DNA of 64,000 nucleotides from Verticillium longisporum (taxonomy: Eukaryota > Ascomycota > Sordariomycetes > Glomerellales > Plectosphaerellaceae), in the NCBI GenBank assembly GCA_019188255.1, contig JAETXT010000004.1:5208001-5272000 (forward strand), in the 5' to 3' direction. Every line of letters starts with the position of its first letter. Within the stretch, counting starts at the first letter, position 1. Under the pieces are notes generated by a model, which was not told the origin of the DNA, did not search any database, and was given only the letters and a program-made list of their open reading frames with translations. The translations under genes were made by a program, and so were the position numbers. Below, piece by piece: positions 57,422 to 64,000 of this stretch.

Positions 57422-58657
57422 TCATGATTCTCCCGTTCCTGTCGGGTACCTGTCAACGCCGTACGTCTCGTTGAGTGAAACTTGCGTCACGACAACGCCG
57501 TTCTCCATGCGCACCCAAGTGTCGACGGACAAGTCGCCGCCCTGGTTTTCGCCCTCGGCTTTTGAAATGGTAAGGTGAAGCATTCGCGCGCCGCGATTCC
57601 ATGTGCCGTAGCCTCCGTAGCCAGTGTGTTTCGCGAAGCAGAGGAACAGCGCCTTGGAAGTCGAGTCTTTCCCTGGCCAAGTTGAACACCACGAGTCTCC
57701 GTGATCGTGTCCGACATGAACGCTATGTAGGCCTTCTGTCTGGAGCAGCGCGTTCACAAACGCTGCATCCTCGCCTTCTTTGCCTTGAAACGCCAGCGGC
57801 ATGTCATCATTCAATCCGGGGAACAAGTCGGCATGTACTCCGGCCTCCTGCGCCTGGGAGAAAACATGAGGCGGTATGTGCACGAAAGCAATGCTGGGGA
57901 TGACGCGATTGCCATACTTTCCCCGAAGCTCGATGTGCGTCTCGGTGAACCACTTTGACGTCTCTGGTGCTACCCAGTCCGGCAGATCTGCGGTGTCAGA
58001 TGAAGGGTCGTGGTTGAAGGCCTTGCCGCCGCGACTGTCAAAGAACCAGAGAATGGCCGCGGGATCTTGGCCCTCCGGCTCGGCACCTTCTTCCTGGTGA
58101 GGATGGATGAGAACATAGTAGTTCGAACTGCCGGGTAAATGTTCGACAGTGTCTGTGTAGCAGAGGCTGTATACCCTTTCCGCCTTGTAAATGGCCTCCC
58201 TGGAGAGGTTGAATTGGGAGTCATGGTTGCCATAGATGGATGCCCAGGGCTTGTTCCTCTGAAGCATCGGCCGGATGATCTGCTCGACATAGTCTGACGC
58301 GTTCTCGCGCAGAGTATTTTCGCCGGTGATGAGATCGCCGTTGAGGACAACAAAGTCAACCTTCTCGTCGCGCAGGACCGAGCTCATGACACGCGTCGTG
58401 TTTTGGTCCTGCTCGATGCCCCAGCCGTCCTCCTGTTCACCATAATGCAGGTCGGAGAAGATGGCGATGCGGAAGCCGCCGTCTTTGTTCAGCTGCAGAT
58501 TGGCTTTCCCAGCAGACGGCTCTCGCAACGCTGCGTGGCCGGGCGAGGTGTTGACGACGAGGATGACGAGGATGAAGAAGATGATGATAAAGACGATGAT
58601 GGCACGGGCCATTCGCCAGAGGAGGGCCCGGCCGGACAGGGGCGGAAGGTCCGTCAT
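57422..58657 (-). CDS. Membrane-anchored calcineurin-like phosphoesterase, 411 aa
   Basis: Intact single-exon frame from ATG 58657. An N-terminal signal anchor (AIIVFIIIFFILVILVV) precedes the metallophosphoesterase domain. The metal-binding motifs appear in order: FSDLHYGE (D-x-H), LNGDLITGEN (GD), YGNHDSQF (GNHD), FVHIPPH and VGHDHGDSW (GHxH-like). This is the Dcr2-like/purple-phosphatase-like group of fungal phosphoesterases. N-glycosylation sites (NTT, NAS, NLS, NET) suit a luminal or extracellular domain. The substrate is unknown; dephosphorylation by a two-metal site is inferred from the family. Confidence 0.85.
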   Translation of the reverse strand: MTDLPPLSGRALLWRMARAIIVFIIIFFILVILVVNTSPGHAALREPSAGKANLQLNKDGGFRIAIFSDLHYGEQEDGWGIEQDQNTTRVMSSVLRDEKVDFVVLNGDLITGENTLRENASDYVEQIIRPMLQRNKPWASIYGNHDSQFNLSREAIYKAERVYSLCYTDTVEHLPGSSNYYVLIHPHQEEGAEPEGQDPAAILWFFDSRGGKAFNHDPSSDTADLPDWVAPETSKWFTETHIELRGKYGNRVIPSIAFVHIPPHVFSQAQEAGVHADLFPGLNDDMPLAFQGKEGEDAAFVNALLQTEGLHSVHVGHDHGDSWCSTWPGKDSTSKALFLCFAKHTGYGGYGTWNRGARMLHLTISKAEGENQGGDLSVDTWVRMENGVVVTQVSLNETYGVDRYPTGTGES

Positions 58658-59430
58658 CGCTGGCAGTGGCTTGCGATGGATCGGTAAAGAATGTCAGAGG
58701 TTGATGTGGCAGGTGTCATTTCCTTCTGTGCCTGTTGATGAGAGATGGGACACCTTGTGGGTGAGTGAGGCGCGGCGTCGCTTGAAGTCTGCCTGTCACC
58801 TCGATAGATGGACGTCGAACGTGGCCAAACAGGGACTGTCTCAGACTTCCCTGGGTGCCCGATTTGAGCGGGTCGGGCCCCTGGTGGTCATGGCGTGCGT
58901 ATGTCGGTCAAATCCCGAGCTATAGAAGAGAGGTGCGAGGTTGAAGAGGATGGCGGCTATCAGCGTAATGATGTTGTTTTGATGGCGAAGATGCTATTGA
59001 TGAAGATGGATGAACTGCTGAGGACGATGACTGGCGTTATGGTGGAAGGAGGGAGCATGTGGCTGAGCATGGGGTTTAGTGCCTGTGGCGGCTTACTTTC
59101 GTACCTAAAAAGCTACCTACAGGGAGAAAGGGCTGCCGAAGGCGCCCCTAACAGCACCAAAGCGTGGGCCGGGGCAACTTCGCGTGCGCTATCCTAGAAC
59201 ACATCCACCACTTATCGTCATAGTGCTTGATATGTCACACGATGGAAGCCATTCTGGAGATGTGTTTCCACTAAGAATATTGCCTAGCCTATGTTTACCT
59301 CTAAAGTGATCAAAATAGGCTCTGAGTCTATGTCGCAAGTCCAGCAACGTAACCCCGCAGGTTCCTCTTAAGGGATGCGGAAGTACGAGTACGGAAGACT
59401 GCAGGCTGAACTGGCTCAAAACTAAAAATA
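58658..59430. other. Intergenic edge of the core block
   Basis: No gene. Composition shifts from mixed to TA-rich at about 59425, where the decayed repeat tract begins. Confidence 0.4.
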
Positions 59431-59574
59431 TTAATATATTAACCCCGGAGGGTCTTTCCTAGAATATATAAAAATTCATAGTACTAGTCTATATTAGGGA
59501 TAGCCTATGCATATTAAGCGGGGCCAAGGAGCTTAAGCCAATTAGAGGCTATTAGTAAGCAGAATAGAATAGAA

Positions 59575-59995
59575 TAGCCTACCCTATAGCCGTGCCTTGG
59601 GGCCACCTATAGGCGTGCCTTATACCTAACTATTACCGTGCCTTGGGGCCACCTATTGCTACCTATAGCCGTGCCTTGCGCCTATCTATTGCCATACCTT
59701 AGGGCCACCTGTTGCCACCTATAGCCATGCCTTGCGCCCATCTATTGCTATGCCTTGGGGCCACCTGTGGGCGTGCCTTGGGCCTATCTATGGCCGTGCC
59801 TTGAAGCCACCTATAGGCGTGCCTTGGGGCCACCTATGGCTATGCCTTGGGGCCACCTATGGCTATGCCTTAGGGCTACCTATAGCTATGCCTTAGGCCT
59901 ATCTATTACTATGCCTTGCGCCTACCTATTACTATACTTTAGGGCTACTTATAAGTATACCTTAGGGGCTACCTATAGCTATAATAGGTAGTAAT
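59575..59995 (+). repeat. 23-bp minisatellite with decaying units
   Basis: Tandem units of about 23 bases built on TATGCCTTGGGGCCACCTAT. Left and central units are GC-rich (GCCTTGGGGCCACC), while units to the right become GCCTTAGGGCTACC, then ACTTTAGGGCTACT and similar. Inverted copies continue at about 60000-60090 (TAGGCGTAAAGTATA type). Confidence 0.85.
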
Positions 59996-60275
59996 AAATA
60001 GGCGTAAAGTATAATAATAGATAGGCCTAAGGTATATTTATAAGTAGCCCTATAGTATAGTAATAGATAGGCGTAAAGTATAGTAATAAAGTATAAGCTT
60101 ATTTAACTATTAAATATCGACTTAAGCTAATTATTAAATCCGCTTTTAATTTATATTAAACCTCTTTAGGAACTAACTTAACTATTAGGGGGTACTATAG
60201 AATACAATTAAAAGCTAAGGTAGAATATTATATACCTTAGTTACTTAATATAATAGAGGCTAAGCTAAACTTCGA

Positions 60276-60423
60276 AGTCTATTAATATTAGACTATTAAG
60301 TCTATTAATACTAGACTACTAAGTCTATTAATACTAGATTACTAAGTCTATTAAAGCTAGACTATTAAATCTATTAAAGCTAGATTACTAAGTCTATTAA
60401 AGCTAGACTATTAAATCTATTAT
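60276..60423 (+). repeat. AT-rich tandem array, about 23-bp unit
   Basis: About six units around AAGTCTATTAATACTAGACT, differing mainly by A/G and T/C transitions. Its period matches the minisatellite to the left. Confidence 0.75.
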
Positions 60424-60446
60424 AATTAGCTGATTAAAGCTATATA

Positions 60447-60845
60447 TTAATCTAGGTTCTAAGTAATAATTAAAAGTAATATTATCTTAATAGATAAAGG
60501 GATTATTAAAAGATAAATTAATAAAGGAATATAAAAGGAAGAGAGATATAGAAATCGATATATCTTAAGGAGGAGGCATTAGAGGAAGGAATAAATTAAA
60601 GATCTTAATAGCCCTAATTATTAGCTATAGAATAATATATTTTATTAATCTAGGTTCTAAATAATAATTAAAGGTAATACTATCTTAATAGATAAAGGGA
60701 TTATAAAGAGATAAATTAATAAAGGAATATAAAAGGAAGGGAGAGATAGAAGTTATTATATCTCGAGAAGGAAGCGTTAGAGAAAGGAATAAATCGAGGA
60801 TCTTAACAGCCTTGATTTTTAGCTATAGAATAGTATATTTTTCGA
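60447..60845 (+). repeat. 198-bp tandem duplication
   Basis: TCTAGGTTCTAA occurs at about 60451 and again at about 60649, and the following sequence (ATAGATAAAGGGATTAT, AAATTAATAAAGGAATATAA, and others) repeats in order. The copies differ largely by transitions; the right copy keeps more C and G, for example CTCGAGAAGGAAGCG. Confidence 0.75.
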
Positions 60846-62041
60846 TAGGAATAGAGATAAGCGTTTTCGGATTAAATTAATATAAGTACTTAGATTAACC
60901 TTAAAGGAAGCAGGGACTATCTAGAAGAGTATCTATTTATAATAATTAAGGGTATTAAAATTAAATAGGAATTATTATATTATAGGAAGTAACGATTTTA
61001 TTTAAAAATAAAGGTTTTTTTTATAAAAACCCTAAAATATAAGGCGGAGGAATTACTCTATATCTAATAGATTAACTTTTAAGGACTAAGTATAAATAAA
61101 GCGCTTAGATTACTTCTAGATCTATAGGGAAGTAGAGTTAGTTCTATTCTAGCTTATAAACTAAGTTAATAAGAGATAAGAGAAATTAAATAGTTATTAT
61201 TATTTAATAGTTCTATAGAATTATATAAATTTATATTATTATATAGCTCGCTTTTTCTCTTCCTAATAATATAGATATTAATATAGTTTAGCTTTTATTT
61301 TAGCTATTAGAAGGGTTATAAGACCCTACCTCCTATAATAATAATTATTCCTATTAAGATAATACCTCTTATAAACCCTATCTTATTAAAGTTATAGATA
61401 TTAGATTCTATAATATTATATTTCGTAATTATATTATAAATAAGTATAAATTATATATTTATTATATTAAGATCTTCGTATAAGGCTCTCTAATAGTCGT
61501 ATTTCTAATAGAAATATATCTTAAGCTCTAATTATCGCTTAATAAAGTTAGAGGCCTAGTACTTCCTAATAAATAGCGCATTATAGTTAGTAAGTAATCG
61601 ATAAGCTATATCTTCTATTTTATAAAGCTAAGGAGGAAATAATTAGGAGTCTAGCTCGAGTATATATTAGATAATCGTTAATTCCTCTAGCTTACTTAAT
61701 TTCTTCGATTTAGATATAGTATCGCCTTAGGATAGAATGCCCTTTAGGTAGCGATTAAGGCTAACTCTAGAAATACTATAGATCTATATAGCGCTCTAAA
61801 TACTAAGTTATAGGTCTTATTTAATAACTAGGAGAGTAAGTAATAATTAGCCTTTATTAGAACTAAGTAGTATATTAAATAGTTAAGAATAATATATTAG
61901 AAGATAGATAATTATAATTTTATAGTCGGGCAGCCTACTTATCTATCTAGCCTATTTACTTATTATATATATTATATTTAATAGATTATTAATAAAGGAT
62001 ATTACTATATATTATAAAGATATTCTCTTAATTACTAGATC

Positions 62042-62355
62042 TGTTGAACCAATATTAGGGGGTTCCCTAGGGCAGTGATCTCGGTAGGGGATCACCGATA
62101 TGGTGATCACCGTGGCTGGGATTCACAGCTCTCAGGAGCACGTGAATCACAGCTTACGTGATCGGTGAATCAGATGGGTATATCTGACTCACGTAGGTAG
62201 TGGTAATTCAGAGAGAGATCATCAACTACATCACAAGACTTATATCACCTACCCTACCTATTCAGAGCTCTCAGGCACAGCCAAAGCAATGAAACGGGGT
62301 TCACATAAGCAGTGAAGCCCTCTCAACACTGATCAGTGTTGCGTTCAACGTAACA
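62042..62355 (+). repeat. 5' LTR of a young retrotransposon, probable
   Basis: Begins TGTTGAAC and probably ends GTTCAACGTAACA, giving inverted TG...CA ends. Balanced base composition starts abruptly here after the TA-rich tract. It contains nested inverted repeats (GGATCACC/GGTGATCA and GTGATTC-like). The right end is inferred, as the 3' LTR is outside the window. Confidence 0.55.
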
Positions 62356-62451
62356 CAGAACAGCTAGAGCTGGAAAAGTCAGGATCGATCCCACGGATAG
62401 CAAATTCGCTGTGCGTGAGCTCATCGGTTACACTTTACAAGTGATCGCAAG

Positions 62452-62566
62452 AGCACCGTTTGCTTTGAGTACTTCAGGACTCTTGTGAGAGCTTGGTAGC
62501 AGGGAAATCCCCTGTTACGTGATCTGTAGGAGCACCGTCTGCTTCGAGTACCTCAGGACTCCTACG
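62452..62566 (+). repeat. Direct repeat in the element leader
   Basis: Two copies of a 33-base segment starting GAGCACCGT and containing GAGTAC and CAGGACTC, spaced about 78 bases apart, between the LTR and the Gag start. Part of the untranslated leader; role unknown. Confidence 0.7.
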
Positions 62567-62671
62567 CCCAAGATCACCACCTAGGCTATATTGCTAGCCA
62601 CCAAACCCGACAAACGAAGCTCTACGGAACAGTCAATCAGCCGTAGCAGAGCTTCAACAAAATCAGCGACA

Positions 62672-64000
62672 ATGAGCTCCTCGGATCACGGCAATAGCTC
62701 CGTGACAGAGCCAGAGAGCGCTGAAAAGATGCAACAGGAGTTCGACGGCATTCTGGAAGAACTCGGCATATCACGCCTAACGCAGAAGGTCAGGAAGGGT
62801 CTCGATATTGACTTCATCGTTAATGGAGCAGAATCACGGTTCCCTGGATCACTGGATTCGGCATCCGCAGATCTCAAGAGCGCCTGGATCCTTAAGGCAA
62901 TGAGCGCATACGGGACCATGAAGGGAGTTCACCTCCTGGAGGCGTTTATCGAAGACTTCCAGGGCTGGACCGAAGAGGACTTTGACTCCTGCAATACAAC
63001 GATCACTCGAGCGCTGAAGGTGTATCTAGCAGAGCGCGGGATCCCTCTTCCAGGAGCAGCAAACGCTAAGACGTCGAAGAGACTAGTCCCAATGCTTTCA
63101 TGGGAAGAGATGCCCGACGCGACGGAGTCGATCACTGCCGACCGGGATTCAGTGCTCCAAAGAGCAGAGGAACAGCGAGACCAGTGGGACGACGAGCAGC
63201 AACCCACGGGGAACGCCCAGCTATCCCAAATCCGAAAACTACGAACGGGGAGGACAGATCCCCGACAGCCCCTGGTTCCAGGGTTGTCTGATCAACGGAG
63301 CAGGCAATCCAGCCAACGAGAGATCACGCCTCAATCGCGAAGAAATGAGACCCCACCCCCAAATGTCACCCAGAACCCACCAGCTTGGTACCATGCTCTG
63401 CCGCCACACGAATCGGTGAATTCACCGATCGACGGAGCTGTAATCAAGCAATTCGCATCGCTCTGGAACAAGGAGAGCAATTACTCTGGGGAGACATACG
63501 ATATCCTTGACGATAAAATGCGTATCTTCACGGACGTTTGCGAACTGCTGCAAATCCGCTATACGCAGCTCCACGCGCTCTTCCCGAGTATACTTTCAGG
63601 GCGCGCGCAAACTTTCTTCCTAGAGCACATGAACCGGAGCATGGGACTCCGTCAAATGTACCTAGCGATCAAACAACAGTTCGATTCGGAGATCAACAGA
63701 GCACAGTATCATACAGACTGGAGCTCGATGACGTTCCACTCTATAGCGGCAGAAGCTGATAACGCAGGAAAGCCGCGAATGGAAGTTCTCCAGATCCTTC
63801 TGGATAGGCTTCAGCGGTGCCAGAGAGCACTTGGCCCTGCGTTCAAGGAAGAGACTCATCTCTATGTGAACACTCTGAGGGCGGTTCAAGGCGTCCCAGA
63901 GCTGAAGATTGCACTAGCAAGGCCGGAGCGATCTTTCAATGCGCTATCCGCACAGCTCAAGAGCACACTGAAGGTGGAGGAGAACACCAGAACGCCTGGG
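62672..64000 (+). CDS. Retrotransposon Gag-like protein, 5' part
   Basis: An uninterrupted frame of 443 codons runs from ATG 62672 to the window edge, continuing beyond it. The sequence has an acidic N-terminus (SVTEPESAEKMQQEFDGIL), a Pro/Gln-rich linker and then a helical block (NYSGETYDILDDKMRIFTDV, LHALFPSILSGRAQTFFLEH, RQMYLAIKQQFDSE) of the type found in the capsid-like Gag of fungal LTR retroelements. A zinc knuckle and pol would follow but are not in view. No RIP-type stops are present, so the copy is young or protected. Copia or Gypsy class cannot be decided from this part. Confidence 0.65.
   Translation, partial: MSSSDHGNSSVTEPESAEKMQQEFDGILEELGISRLTQKVRKGLDIDFIVNGAESRFPGSLDSASADLKSAWILKAMSAYGTMKGVHLLEAFIEDFQGWTEEDFDSCNTTITRALKVYLAERGIPLPGAANAKTSKRLVPMLSWEEMPDATESITADRDSVLQRAEEQRDQWDDEQQPTGNAQLSQIRKLRTGRTDPRQPLVPGLSDQRSRQSSQREITPQSRRNETPPPNVTQNPPAWYHALPPHESVNSPIDGAVIKQFASLWNKESNYSGETYDILDDKMRIFTDVCELLQIRYTQLHALFPSILSGRAQTFFLEHMNRSMGLRQMYLAIKQQFDSEINRAQYHTDWSSMTFHSIAAEADNAGKPRMEVLQILLDRLQRCQRALGPAFKEETHLYVNTLRAVQGVPELKIALARPERSFNALSAQLKSTLKVEENTRTPG

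Larger units (their letters stand above)
59431..62041. repeat. TA-rich, RIP-like decayed repeat tract
   Basis: 2.6 kb of very AT-rich DNA full of TpA and TTAA, with no long frame, typical of repeats after repeat-induced C-to-T mutation in ascomycetes. It contains a 23-bp minisatellite, a second 23-24 bp tandem array and a 198-bp direct duplication, each listed separately. From about 60850 onward it looks like decayed transposon DNA of unknown type. Confidence 0.75.

Noticed and set aside
62370..62395. Possible tRNA primer-binding site (TGGAAAAGTCAGG)
   Set aside because: It lies too far from the inferred LTR end and I cannot match it to a tRNA 3' end by eye.
1..64000. CRISPR arrays, operons or bacterial elements
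   Set aside because: Spliceosomal introns throughout and fungal gene families; the only regular arrays are minisatellites in decayed repeat DNA.

Overview
The window looks like nuclear DNA of a filamentous ascomycete (Pezizomycotina, most likely Sordariomycetes). Evidence: short 45-115 bp GT-AG introns with CTRAC-type branch points, GC-rich conserved genes, an AT-rich tract that looks RIP-mutated (C to T decay), LTR retrotransposons, a dispersed 5S rRNA fragment and a full-length fungal DUF3435 tyrosine recombinase.

Left part, 1-18.9 kb, is accessory DNA. It opens with the decayed 3' end of an LTR retrotransposon (LTR 591-804) that cuts into a MADS-like gene. Then follow a FRE-type ferric reductase, a BRCT protein, a coiled-coil remnant, an F-box protein, a disordered protein, a second short MADS-like gene, and a five-exon tyrosine recombinase of the Starship 'captain' family (14606 down to 11867; 834 aa; R-YxxR-Y residues present; four C2H2-like fingers). 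The captain reads leftward into this cargo. To its right, at about 18.88-18.935 kb, lies the 3' part of a 5S rRNA gene, and conserved housekeeping genes begin just beyond it. I infer that 1 to about 18.9 kb is the captain end of a giant Starship transposon inserted in, or next to, a 5S rRNA gene; the other end lies outside the window.

Middle, 19.7-58.7 kb, is core genome: a mitochondrial PPR protein, a Gtt1-type GST, a complex I B15/NDUFB4-type subunit, SAP18, PRP18, CSN1, a Zn2Cys6 transcription factor with a polyglutamine tail, an aminopeptidase P/prolidase, an L-type lectin cargo receptor with a KKxx tail, ALG8, ITC1 (WAC/DDT/WHIM), a disordered acidic protein, a multipass membrane protein and a membrane-anchored metallophosphoesterase. 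Several serve the secretory pathway (ALG8, lectin) or chromatin and RNA (ITC1, SAP18, PRP18), but they are ordinary separate fungal genes, not an operon.

Right part, 59.4-62.04 kb, is a gene-free, TA-rich tract of decayed repeats, including a 23-bp minisatellite whose units decay progressively. It is followed by a young LTR element (LTR about 62042-62355, open Gag-like frame from 62672) that runs off the window.

Quality caution: about nine otherwise convincing coding regions or exons show single-base frame losses, all in the same direction and several at homopolymer runs. Two of them hit well-conserved core genes (ITC1, the Zn2Cys6 factor). This looks like deletion-type consensus error, so broken frames here should not be taken as pseudogenes without reads.
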